A stretch of 64,000 bases of DNA from Selaginella moellendorffii (taxonomy: Eukaryota; Streptophyta; Lycopodiopsida; Selaginellales; Selaginellaceae): assembly GCF_000143415.4 (NCBI RefSeq), contig NW_003314383.1:62208-126207 (forward strand), given 5' to 3'. The position numbers and the translations under genes were made by a program. Below are positions 12,637 to 23,854 of this stretch, piece after piece. Within the stretch, counting starts at the first letter, position 1; each line of letters opens with the position of its first letter. The notes beneath the pieces were generated by a model, which was given only the letters and a program-made list of their open reading frames with translations, had not been told where the DNA came from and did no database searches.

Positions 12637-15600
12637 ATGCAGGGCAGGGGTTTCGGATTCGTCATGGCTGGCGGTGCCGCTTGCGCCGCCGGCCTCCATG
12701 CCATCGACGATGTGCCGTTTGAAGGCGCCATCCGCAGCTCGGCGCACCAGCTTTGCACGCTGAATGAGGTGAGTGCTTCATCCACCCTGGGCAGGGAAGG
12801 GAGATACAGCGGCCATTTCACATCTTGTGTGGCTTGGCTCAGAGCTTGCAAGGCTTAGACTCGAAGCACAGCGACGGTATGACCAAGACGCTATCGGAAG
12901 ATGTGAGGCGCAAGTGCGGCAACCTTAGCTGGGCCGACCTCGCAACCAAGCTGTCCCTGCTCATGTGGGAGCAAGCTGGGGTTGCCGACGATGGCTACAA
13001 CAAGCTGCAGTGGGATGAGATACGGAACAGGGCAAATTACGTGACGGGAAGGCTGAGGGAGATGCAGGACAACTTCCCGGGCGACCACAAGGTGTTTAGG
13101 AGCACCTTTTGTGCCCTCTTGAACGCCTACGCCATCATGCATAGCATGCTCTGGAACCCGGCTTGCTCACGGTACGTGTACCCTCTCTTATCCTCCCGAC
13201 CTTCCTCTCACCCATCTTTGCTCGGTTTTCAATCCAAGCAGGTGTTGTGTAGCTGCAGAATGGTGGATCTGGGGAATGGTGTATTCACAGTCAAACAGGC
13301 ACAACCTGGACAGAGTCCTCGCCCGCCTTCAGCTCCATGCGCTCTACCTCAGCTCCGACATTCTGCCAGACGCAGCCAAGCTCTTTGCTGCAACCAAAAT
13401 CGTGCAGCCGGATCTGCTCGACGCGCAAAACTGCCTCATATCTAGCGTCCCGACGGCGTTGGACACTGTTGTGGGGGACAAGAGGCTCTTTCTGTCCATT
13501 TCCCCTGCTCCTGTCTCAGCCTCAGAAAGCCTACTTGCAGCTACACCAACTAGTCCCTCGTCCATGAGAGAGACTTTGATGCCCGAAGGAGCACCGCCAT
13601 TGCAACCGTTCCTGCCATCCGCCAGCATTCCTTCGGCTGTCTCCTCGCTGCCATCCACTATCGCCGCTGTTCCCTCCTCCATCGTATCCAAGGCAGTGGA
13701 AGCAGCCTCAGCTGTAGCATCTGCAGCATCGTCGGTTTTGGCGTCGGAAGTAGCACGCAGTGTTGAGGAAACCGAGCCAGAGGTGCCACAACAGGTTCAA
13801 GAAAAAGTAGAAGCTTTGAAGGTTAAGTCGTCTCTAGTTCAGTCATCCGAGCCACAGGTTGGCATGGATAACTTGGCGGGAAGGGTCTCCTTGGGTTTTC
13901 AGAAGAAGGTGGCCGATTTGCAAGACAAGGCCGCTTCTCTGCTGCAAATCAAGGCATCGGAACTGCAAAACAAGGTACTCATTATGGGAATTGGAGTGAG
14001 ACTGAATAAACTTGACAGGTGCCAGCGAGGTTACTAGAATTGCAAGGGAAGGCTGGTCAGGTAGGAGCCGTGGCCTCGGACCTCCAATCCCGCGTCACCG
14101 CAATTCCGTCGGTGTTGGATGCGAAAACAAGCGAGATGCAGGCCCGTGTCGGGTCGACTCTGTCCTCCCTTCCCTCGCAAGTCCGGGAAAGTATTTCAGA
14201 CGCACAGGCAAAGTCCTCTGCAGAAATGCAGGCGACTGCTTCGTCAGTACAGTCTGGGCTGCGAAATAAAGTTGCTACTCTCTCATCGGCGATACAGGCG
14301 AAGGTTGCAGCAGAAGACGTTCAAGCTAAGGTGGCATCGGGGTTCAGGTCATCTGACCTGGTTTCAGACTTACGTGAGCCTTCGACAGAAGTAAAGTCAA
14401 GTGTACAATCAAGAATTCAAGCTCTCGAGTCACGAGCCTCTGCTTCTGCTCCAAAGCACCACCTTCCTCCAAAACCTCCATCCGTTGCAGTGGATGTTCC
14501 ACCGGCCGTGGCAACCGTGGCATCTGCTGTTGCGTCGGCGGCATCCGCAGCGATGGCGGCAGCTAGCTCCGCAATTCAGGCACAGGAAGCAGCACCAGCT
14601 CCGCAAGTAGTTCCTGTAGCCATTGTCAGTGCACCGGGAAAGATGGCCAAGCCTTCAATACGCATGCCGTCTCCTTCGGGGCCCATAACTACAGAGACGA
14701 CAATGGGAGGCCAGAAGGTGTTTGTGACACTCCCTGAGACTCCCAAGTTGCTGCCAGCTCCGGTGGAACAGCAAGCAGCAAGGGGCGGTAGTATGGTGAG
14801 CTTGGCCGCGGCGTCCACGTTAGCAGCGCTCCCGCCCTTGGAGCAAGGGATATTTGATCTTCCGGCGGTGCCACTGGCAGTGTTCCCTACGGCTGAGAAG
14901 AGCCACTGCCTAGCCATAGTTCCGTTTCAAGAGCAGAGGCACTGCGTGGCCTTGATACCGGCGTTGGGAGCGGCATCTGGCGACAGGCCATTGATTGCAA
15001 TTGTGCCACACGAAGACATGAAGCACTGCTTGGCGGTGCTGCCAGGCGCCCGTAGTGTTGGTCTTCCCGAGCACAAGAAGCGGTGCCTGGCTATCATTCC
15101 GTACCAGGACAAGGACAGCTGCCTGGCGTTGATCCCCACGTCACAGGAGGTGGCCTCGGCTGGCGAGCAACAAGAGAGCTCCCTGGCTGTGGTGCCGTTT
15201 GAGGACAGGCTCGAGTGCCTGGCGGTGGTCCCGACTGCGCCATCGGAGGCGCTTGCCAGCATGAGCGCGAGCAAGAGCGCGCAGGACCTGGTGCAGTGCT
15301 TGGCCATGCTTCCGCCTCAAGAACACGAGCACGGCGGCGTGGTGCGCAAGTTGGCAGTGGTTCCATTGGACGACAAGATGAACTGTCTGGCACTACTGAG
15401 GCCCGACGGCCCTCTGGACCTGCGGCAGCAGTGCATGGCTCTCATTCCCGCCATGCCGGAAGCCGTCCACGCGAGGCTAGAGCAGCACAGGCATTCCTGC
15501 TTGGCCATATTCCCGGCGTCCACGCCGGGTGGTGGCCAAGGCCAGGCGCTGGCACTCATTCCCGTGGCAGGAGCAGGAGCAGAGGAGGCTCCTTGCCTGG

Positions 15601-18600
15601 CGATAGAGCCAACCACCCCGGAGGCGGCCATGGCGGACCAAAGGCACTGCATTGCCATCATCCCCACCAACCCGGACGTGTGCATGGCAGACGGTGGCTT
15701 CTCGATTGTCCCCACGACACCGAACGCAGCCCTCCGCGACGCCAGCCAGTGCTTCGCTATCATCCCCACCGCTCCCAACCTCGCCTTGTGCCACCAGAAG
15801 ACCGTGCTCGCCATTGTACCTGCTGCACCGTCCGCCACCCCAGCAGGCCCCAGCACCAGCGCAGGCACCCTCGAGGCTGACAAGCCTCTTGTCACTGTCC
15901 TCCCCTCCCCTTCTTCATCGTCCTTCCCGTTCGCGGACAAGCACAAGTTCCTTCTCCCGCCCGACGAGCCTACGACCGCCCAACTTTACGAGGAGCTCCA
16001 GCCGGTTGCGCACCTTATCAAAGTGGGGCTGAGGGAGCGAGTGCGAGCTCTTGTGGATGAGCTTGAAAAGCATGATAAGCAGCGGCAGGTGGCGGGAGTG
16101 GCTATCCTAGGCGAGGGCGGGCTTGGAAAGAGTGCAATACTGAGAGAAGTCCTTACGGAACTCCGGAGGAAAGGCGAACACGCAGTGGCGTATGGAGAGA
16201 CGAGCGTGGCATCTTCACCGGAGGCCCTCACGGACACCATCTCTAGCCTTGTCCACCAGCTTGGAGGGGATTCGAGGGAAGTATATTACAGCACGCTGGA
16301 AGCCAGGCAAGCTCTCGGCAAGCAGCTGGCGCAGCTTGGGGCCAAGCAAAAGGCGGTGTGCGTGGCGGTGGACAATGTTTGGTCTGGTGCAGCTCTGAGG
16401 GAAATGCTGCCCAGGAACCTGAGCCAGTTGCTATCTCCGGCAAGCTGTGTTATGGTTACTTGTCCCTCCGAGTCCGTGGCACGGGCGCTGGACGAGCTGT
16501 GCAAACCAGCACATCCGAGTGCTACCGTCAACTACTGTTTTTGGTGCTATCAACCCAGCCATCTGTCACCTCCAGAGGCCAAAGAAATGTTTATGCTGCA
16601 CGCGTCCAAGCGCGGGGTGCATCTCTTACCGGAGCATGAAGAGCTGGTTGACGATCTTGTCCCGCTCTGTGGCGGCCTTCCGCTCGTGCTGCAGGTTGTG
16701 GGCTCACACTTTGCAAGGTTTGCCCGACGGAAGAGAGACGAGTGGCTGCACATAGCAAAGAAGCTGAAGCTGGCACAGGAGTTCCAAGTTCGCGACGACG
16801 AGATATGCTCCAAGCTCAAGGTGATTTACGACGGTCTCGACCCGTCCTTTCAGGAGGCCTTCCTGGACGTTGCAACGTTCTTCCGCGGCGCCAACTGGAA
16901 GATGGTGGAGAGGAGTCTGGGCAAGCACCAGCTCGCAAGCTTGGCAGATCAAGCTTTCGTGTTTGCCAAGCAAAAAGAGCCGGATGCACAATGGTGCTCG
17001 CAGGATCTACTGGATTCGGTGCCTGTGTGCAGGCAATCCATGAGGTTGAATACAGAAGTCGTGGAGATGCATGATTTGGTTTACTCTCTGGGCCACCAGC
17101 TTGCCAAGGGAAGCTACGTGACTTCCAGCGACGCACAGAGGTTGCCGGATGTCCTGCACAATAAAGGGGTAAGTGATCTCCCTCCCTCTCCTTTGCTTTG
17201 CTGATCATTCTTGTTTGCAGGAGCTAAGCATGATCAAGGGGCTTACATTGAAGAGGTGTCAAGAGCCTTTCCCTGTGGGACTCATCGACAAGATGAGGAA
17301 GCTTCATGTACTCGTCTTCGAAGGCACGAGTATGATCGGTCACTGCCACCGCCCCCCGCACCAGCTGCGCTACTTGGTTTGGCATCCCCTGGACCAAGGG
17401 AAGGAGAGAGCATCAATGCCGTTCAAGCTCAAGAGACTCAGCAAGCTTGCCGTGGCACATTTGCACAACATACGGTCTGATTTCACCGACATTGACGTAA
17501 GCTGAGGCAACAAGGCTAGCCAGCTCTCTAAAAACTTCTTGTTTGGCTTGTCCCTTGTGCAGTTCCCTCCGAAACTGGTGGAGTTGGAGCTAGACAACTG
17601 CGTGAAGCTTGTTGAACTCCCCCGCTCAATCGGGAGCTTGAAATGGCTGCACAGCCTGCACATGCACAACTGCCACAGCCTGAGAGCACTTCCGGACTCG
17701 ATTGGGGGCCTGGTCATGCTGCAGGAGCTTGTGCTCAGCGTGTGTACCAGCATCACGGAGCTGCCGCAGTCCTTGGGGAACCTCCACGACCTCGAGTACG
17801 TGGACCTTGCGGCTTGTTTCAAGCTCATGGCCCTGCCCAGAAGCATTGGAAGGTTGATGGCGCTCAAGGTGATGGACTTGACAGGATGCGAGAGCCTGAC
17901 GAGCTTGCCGCCGGAGATCGGTGAGCTGCGGAACCTGAGAGAGCTGGTCCTCGCGGGGTGTGGGTCGCTCAAGGAGCTCCCCCCTGAGATTGGGTCGCTC
18001 ACACACTTGACCAACCTGGACGTGTCCCATTGTGAGCAGCTGATGCTTTTACCGCAGCAGATTGGAAACCTGACTGGCTTGAGAGAGCTCAACATGATGT
18101 GGTGCGAGAAGCTGGCGGCCCTTCCCCCTCAGGTTGGCTTCCTGCACGAGCTGACGGACCTGGAGCTGTCCGACTGCAAGAACCTGCCAGAGCTTCCCGT
18201 GACCATTGGGAAGCTGAGCTGTTTGAAACGGCTGCACCTGCGCGGATGTGCTCACCTCAAAGTGCTGCCACCCGAGATAGGTGGCCTCAAAAGCGTGAGC
18301 TCGATTGACTTTCGGGGGTGCGTGAGCCTGGCATCACTTCCGTCTGCGGAGATTGCAAAGATGAAACCGCTCACGTTCCTGGGTGCCGAGTGTGGGCCTG
18401 CCACCGAGTTGTGGCCAAACGTCCACCACCTCAGTGCGCTCAAGCGGCTTGACATTGACGACAAGTCTGGCTGCTGCGTCCTTGTTCCAGCGGAGATTTG
18501 GTCGCTTAGCACGTTGGAGAGGCTTGCGCTGCGGGGTTTCCGGGGAGTAGGCGGTTTTGCCCACGCAAAGTGGAACCTGCCCCTGCTCACGTCCCTGTGG

Positions 18601-19734
18601 ATGGAAGGCTTCACCAACGTCACCGCTCTGCCATCAGAGCTGGCAACTCTAACATCGTTGACCTTCCTGGTGCTGGCTGAGTTCTCGAGCCTCACCGAGC
18701 TGCCGCCGGGCATTGGCCACCTGAGCAAGCTGGAGAGGCTGAGCCTGAGATGTAGAAAGCTCAAGACACTGGCGCCAGACATGTTCAGGGGGCTAACAAA
18801 GCTGCGTTGCTTAAGCTTGGCCGAGTGCGTGAGCTTGACGACGCTGGCCGTACCCAGAGGGAGCCTGGCGTCCCTAGAGATTCTCGACTTGGTAGGGTGC
18901 AGCAGCCTGACGGAGCTCCCGGCGGCCGTTGCCGGCATGAGCTCGCTGGAGAGGCTCAACTGCAGGGAGTGCACCGCACTCAAGGCCCTTCCCCCTCAAG
19001 TTGGCGAGCCAACAAGGCTGCAGGCACTCTACCTCCAGCAGTGCTCAACGCTCAAGGAGCTTCCGCCACAGATTGGGAAGCTGTCCATGCTGGAGAGGCT
19101 CGACTTGAAAAAGTGTGGCGGCCTAACGAGCTTGCCCTCGGAGATTGGCATGCTGTCAAGGCTCAAGTTCTTACATCTCAATGCGTGCACGGGTATCAAG
19201 CAACTCCCGGCAGAGGTTGGAGACATGCGGAGCCTGGTGGAGCTGGGGTTGGAAGGATGTACGAGCCTCAAGGGGTTGCCAGCGCAGGTTGGTCAGCTGC
19301 GCAGCCTGGAAAACCTTGGTCTCGACGGCTGTACGGGCTTAACATCGCTGCCAGCGGATGTGGGGAATCTGGAATCCCTCAAGCGTTTGTCACTGGCCAA
19401 GTGTTCGGCCCTCGAGGGGCTTCCGCGGGAGGTGGGCAGGCTGCCAAAGCTCAAGCTTTTGCGGCTGGACGGGTGCACCAGCATGAGTGAAGTGCCTGCG
19501 GAGCTTGGACACGTGCAGACGCTCGTCAACTTGGGTTTGGAGGGGTGCACCTCGCTGAGCTCCATACCGCCGGGGATTTTCAGGCTGCCAAATCTGGAGC
19601 TCTTGGACCTGAGGAGGTGCACACTGCTGGCTCAAGACGTGGGCTCCTCGTCGGACATGCACAAGTATGGCTGCACCCTGGTGACCAACGACTTGGACTG
19701 GGAAGGGTTTGAGGAGGTTTGGCTTTACTACTGA
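12637..19734 (+). CDS. giant NB-ARC-LRR protein with novel repeat domain
   Basis: Six exons fit in frame: 12637-12768, 12843-13171, 13242-13974, 14019-17168, 17221-17496, 17563-19734, giving about 2,263 residues, roughly twice a usual plant NLR. Residues 1-300 are helical and match no TIR, CC or RPW8 domain that I recognise. Then come Ala/Ser-rich amphipathic helices (LQNKV, LQSRV, QAKVA units, about 370-560). Next is an array of about 20 CLAIIP-like motifs (about 682-1028). NB-ARC follows: P-loop GEGGLGKSA (about 1096), Walker B CVAVDNVW (about 1181), GLPL motif CGGLPLVLQVVG (about 1283), RNBS-D FLDVATFF and MHD motif MHDLVYSLG (about 1415). The LRR region (about 1541-2240) has some 30 units of about 24 residues with LxxLxLxxCxxLxxLPxxIG consensus. 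All nucleotide-binding motifs look intact, so a working intracellular immune receptor is plausible. A telobox-like CTAGGGTTT lies at 12607-12615. The start codon is the least certain part. Confidence 0.88.
14868..15906 (+). repeat. coding repeat array: about 20 CLAIIP-like motifs
   Basis: Within exon 4 of the NLR gene. Successive motifs read PLAVFP, CLAIVP, CVALIP, LIAIVP, CLAVLP, CLAIIP, CLALIP, SLAVVP, CLAVVP, CLAMLP, KLAVVP, CLALLR, CMALIP, CLAIFP, ALALIP, CLAIEP, CIAIIP, FSIVP, CFAIIP, VLAIVP and LVTVLP, spaced about 10-27 residues apart. Many are preceded by a charged or His residue and Cys. The hydrophobic core plus Pro suggests short beta strands ending in a turn. I do not recognise this as a described domain. 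Confidence 0.85.
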
Positions 19735-20127
19735 GTGGGGGCGGCGGATTTTGTTGAGCGAGCGAGCGCAGAGCTTTGATTCGATTCCCCTTGGCAATGG
19801 CAGAGGGTGTGGATGGATAATAATACAAGTGCAGTCAGATTTGTTCACATGGACCTCACATGACCGATGATATAACAAAACATATATCCTATATAACACA
19901 CAGGAAAAGTAAAGAAGAAAAGGTAAAGTAGATAAGTAGCCACTGAGGAGGAGCAAGGGTTGTTCTTCTCTCAACTGGCAAGAATGGACAAATCCTCGTG
20001 CCTCCCGGAGCGGGCAGCCCAGCTAGGTAGATAGGGTTTGGGTCTCGCAGGGCCTCACGCGCCTCAAAACGGGGTTAGATGTTGTAGGCAAGAGGGGCGA
20101 GCAAGGGGAAGATCTAGAGAGGCGAGC
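19735..20127 (+). promoter_or_regulatory. NLR-phytochrome intergenic region with telobox-like motif
   Basis: 393 bp between the NLR stop and the phytochrome start. It should contain the NLR 3' UTR and the phytochrome promoter and leader. ATAGGGTTTG at 20031-20040 resembles the plant telobox. Nothing else recognisable. Confidence 0.4.
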
Positions 20128-23100
20128 ATGTCGACCACCAAGCTGACTTACTCTTCGGGCAGCTCCGCCAAGTCCAAGCACAGCGTCCGTGTGGCACAGA
20201 CGACCGCGGATGCCAAGCTCCATGCCGTGTACGAGGAGTCTGGTGAGTCCGGGGACTCGTTCGACTACACCAAGTCGGTGAATGCAACCAAGTCCACGGG
20301 CGAGAGCATCCCGGCGCAGGCCGTCACGGCCTACTTGCAGCGGATGCAGCGCGGTGGCCTGGTGCAGCCCTTCGGCTGTATGCTGGCGGTGGAGGAGGGC
20401 AGCTTCCGCGTGATTGCTTTCAGCGACAATGCAGGGGAGATGCTGGACCTCATGCCCCAGTCGGTCCCCAGCCTCGGCGCCGGGCAGCAGGATCTGCTGG
20501 GGATCGGCAGCGACGCGCGCAGCCTCTTCACGCCGGCCAGCGCCAGCGCCCTGGAGAAGGCGGCGGGCGCCATCGACGTGAGCATGCTCAACCCCATCTC
20601 CGTCCACTGCAAGACGTCGGCCAAGCCCTTCTACGCCATCGTCCATCGCATCGACGTGGGCCTGGTGCTGGACCTGGAGCCCGTCAAGGCCAGCGACACG
20701 AGCGTGGGATCCGCTGCCGGTGCCCTCCAGTCCCACAAGCTGGCGGCCAAGGCCATATCGCGCCTCCAGTCGCTGCCCGGCGGCGACATCGGGCTGCTGT
20801 GCGACACGGTGGTGGAGGAGGTGCGCGAGCTGACGGGCTACGACCGCGTCATGGCCTACAAGTTCCACGACGACGAGCACGGCGAGGTGGTGGCGGAGAT
20901 CCGGCGCTCCGACCTGGAGCCTTACCTGGGCCTGCACTACCCGGCAACCGACATTCCCCAGGCCTCCCGCTTCCTCTTCATGAAGAACCGGGTACGCATG
21001 ATCTGCGACTGCTCCGCGGCGCCCGTCAAGATCAGCCAGGACAAGGATCTGCGGCAGCCCATCAGCTTGGCCGGCTCCACGCTGCGGGCACCCCACGGTT
21101 GCCACGCGCAGTACATGGGCAACATGGGCTCCGTCGCCTCGCTGGTGATGGCGGTGATCATCAACGACAACGACGACGAGTACCGCTCGTCGTCGGGCGG
21201 GGGTGGCGGCGGCGGCGCGTACCAGCAGAAGGGCAGGAAGCTGTGGGGGATGGTGGTGTGCCACCACACGTCGCCTCGCTCGGTGCCTTTCCCACTGCGC
21301 TCCGCCTGCGAGTTCCTCATGCAAGTGTTTGGGCTCCAGCTCAACATGGAGGTGGAGCTGGCAGCGCAGCTGCGGGAGAAGCACATCCTGCGCACCCAGA
21401 CACTCCTGTGTGACATGCTGCTCCGCGACGCCCCCATCGGCATTGTGTCGCAGTCACCAAACATCATGGACCTGGTCAAGTGCAATGGTGCTGCCCTCTA
21501 CTACGGCAAGCGCTTCTGGCTCTTGGGCGTCACGCCCAGCGAGGCGCAAATCAAGGACATTGCCGACTGGCTGCTGGAGCACCACAAGGACTCCACCGGC
21601 CTCAGCACCGACAGCCTGGCCGACGCCGGCTACCCGGGTGCCGCGTCACTGGGCGACGAGGTGTGCGGCATGGCCGCGGCCAAGATCACCGCCAAGGACT
21701 TTTTGTTTTGGTTCCGCTCCCACACCGCCAAGGAGATCAAGTGGGGTGGCGCCAAGCACGACCCCGACGACAAGGACGACGGGCGCAAGATGCACCCCCG
21801 CTCCTCGTTCAAGGCCTTCCTCGAGGTGGTGAAGCGGAGGAGCCTGCCATGGGAGGACGTGGAGATGGACGCCATACACTCGCTGCAGCTCATCCTCCGC
21901 GGCTCCTTCCACGACATTGACGACAGCGACACCAAGACCATGATCCACGCGCGCCTCAACGACCTCAAGCTCCAGGGCATGGACGAGCTGAGCACTGTCG
22001 CCAACGAGATGGTACGCCTCATCGAGACCGCCACCGCGCCCATCCTTGCTGTCGACTCGAGCGGCTTTATCAACGGCTGGAACGCAAAGGTGGCGGAGCT
22101 CACCGGGCTGCCCGTGACCGAGGCCATGGGGAGGTCCCTCGCCAAGGACCTGGTGCTGCAAGAGTCTGCGGACATGGTGGAGAGGCTGCTCTATCTGGCG
22201 CTTCAAGGTACGCCATGACACACTTTCACGTACCTCACGCTAGCTAACCAGTTTCGTGTGGTGTGAAACAACAAACCAGGCGACGAGGAGCAGAATGTGG
22301 AGCTCAAGCTCAAGACGTTCGGCGTTCAAAAGGACAAGGAGGCGGTCATTCTGGTCGTCAACGCGTGCGCCAGCAGGGACGTTTCGGACAATGTGGTGGG
22401 AGTGTGCTTCGTTGGCCAGGACGTGACGGGGCAGAAGGTGGTAATGGACAAGTTCACGCGCATCCAAGGCGACTACAAGGCCATCGTGCAGAACCCCAAC
22501 CCGCTGATACCGCCAATCTTTGGCGCTGACGAGTTTGGCTACTGCTCCGAGTGGAATCCTGCCATGGAAAAGCTGTCTGGGTGGAAGCGGGAAGAAGTCC
22601 TGGGAAAGATGCTTGTCGGAGAGATATTTGGCATCCAGATGATGTACTGCCGCCTCAAAGGCCAGGACGCCGTCACCAAATTTATGATCGTTCTCAACAG
22701 TGCAGCAGATGGCCAGGACACGGAGAAGTTCCCCTTCGCCTTCTTTGATCGACAGGGCAAGTACGTCGAGGCTCTCCTCACGGCCACCAAGCGGGCGGAT
22801 GCCGAGGGTTCCATCACTGGAGTGTTTTGCTTCCTACATATTGCTAGTGCCGAGTTGCAACAGGCCTTGACAGTCCAAAGAGCCACCGAGAAGGTTGCCT
22901 TGTCCAAGCTCAAAGAACTGGCTTACATCCGCCAGGAGATAAAGAATCCGCTCTATGGCATCATGTTCACTCGGACTCTCATGGAAACCACCGACCTGTC
23001 CGAGGATCAGAAGCAGTACGTAGAGACTGGTGCTGTGTGCGAGAAGCAAATAAGGAAGATCCTGGACGATATGGACCTGGAAAGCATTGAGGATGGGTAC

Positions 23101-23790
23101 GTAGTTTCTTTTATCTACATTTTGCAGCTAGCACGAGTTTTGTTTTTTTCTTGTCTAATGTCTGGCATTGGCAGCTACCTGGAGCTGGATACGACCGAGT
23201 TCATGATGGGGACGGTTATGGACGCTGTCATCAGCCAGGGCATGATCACCTCCAAAGAAAAGAACCTGCAGCTGATTCGGGAGACTCCAAAGGAGATCAA
23301 GGCCATGTTTCTGTACGGCGACCAGGTGCGCCTCCAGCAGGTTCTGGCAGATTTCCTGCTCAACGCGATCCGCTTCACTCCGTCATCCGAGAATTGGGTG
23401 GGGATAAAGGTGGCCACGTCTAGAAAGCGCTTGGGTGGTGGTGTGCATGTGATGCATCTCGAGTTCAGGTGAGACACGACAAGCTGAAAAATGTTTCTTT
23501 TTTATCTGATGGATTTTGCGCTCATACTGACACTGGCAATCCGTCCCGGCAGGATAACTCACCCAGGTGTTGGCCTCCCTGAAGAGCTTGTCCAGGAGAT
23601 GTTTGACAGGGGCCGAGGTATGACACAGGAGGGCCTGGGCCTCAGCATGTGCCGCAAACTCGTCAAACTCATGAACGGGGAAGTGGAGTACCTCAGGGAA
23701 CCCGGCAAAAACTTCTTCCTGGTCAGCCTGGAGCTCCCCTTGGCACAACGGGATGATGCGGGCAGCGTTAAGTTTCAAGCTTCCAGCTAG
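20128..23790 (+). CDS. PHY: phytochrome photoreceptor
   Basis: Red/far-red photoreceptor that binds a linear tetrapyrrole and moves from cytosol to nucleus in light. Four exons fit in frame: 20128-22207, 22280-23096, 23175-23468, 23553-23790 (1,142 residues, normal for plant phytochromes). Domain order: Ser-rich N-terminal extension, PAS (about 70-190), GAF with the chromophore Cys in PHGCHAQYM (Cys about 325) and the DIP motif in [14 protein letters not shown] domain with the [12 protein letters not shown] tongue region, two PAS domains (about 620-860), and a histidine-kinase-related module. The H-box reads [12 protein letters not shown], so the phospho-His is missing as in other plant phytochromes; the G-box-like [10 protein letters not shown] remains. 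A Ser/Gly-rich insert (about residues 352-365) lies after the GAF lysine-helix region. The start is supported by the Ser-rich N terminus. The stop is only 64 bp from the stop of the convergent SBP gene. Confidence 0.96.
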
Positions 23791-23854
23791 AGCTCTTGTA
23801 AATTAGTTTTTGCCCAAATTGTGCTTCAGTACATGTAAACTCCAGCTGTCAGCC

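Noticed and set aside
14868-15906. Regularly spaced repeats considered as a CRISPR-like or satellite array
   Set aside because: The repeat is visible only at protein level, inside an open frame, with diverged DNA and variable spacing.
15215-15946. Long frames on both strands over the NLR repeat region
   Set aside because: They are shadows of the repetitive, GC-rich coding sequence; only the frame continuous with the NB-ARC domain has a conserved context.
20023-21384. 453-codon open frame antisense to the phytochrome
   Set aside because: It mirrors the GC-rich third-position bias of the phytochrome exon, is rich in Leu/His/Arg/Val without any domain, and the opposite strand encodes a clearly conserved protein.
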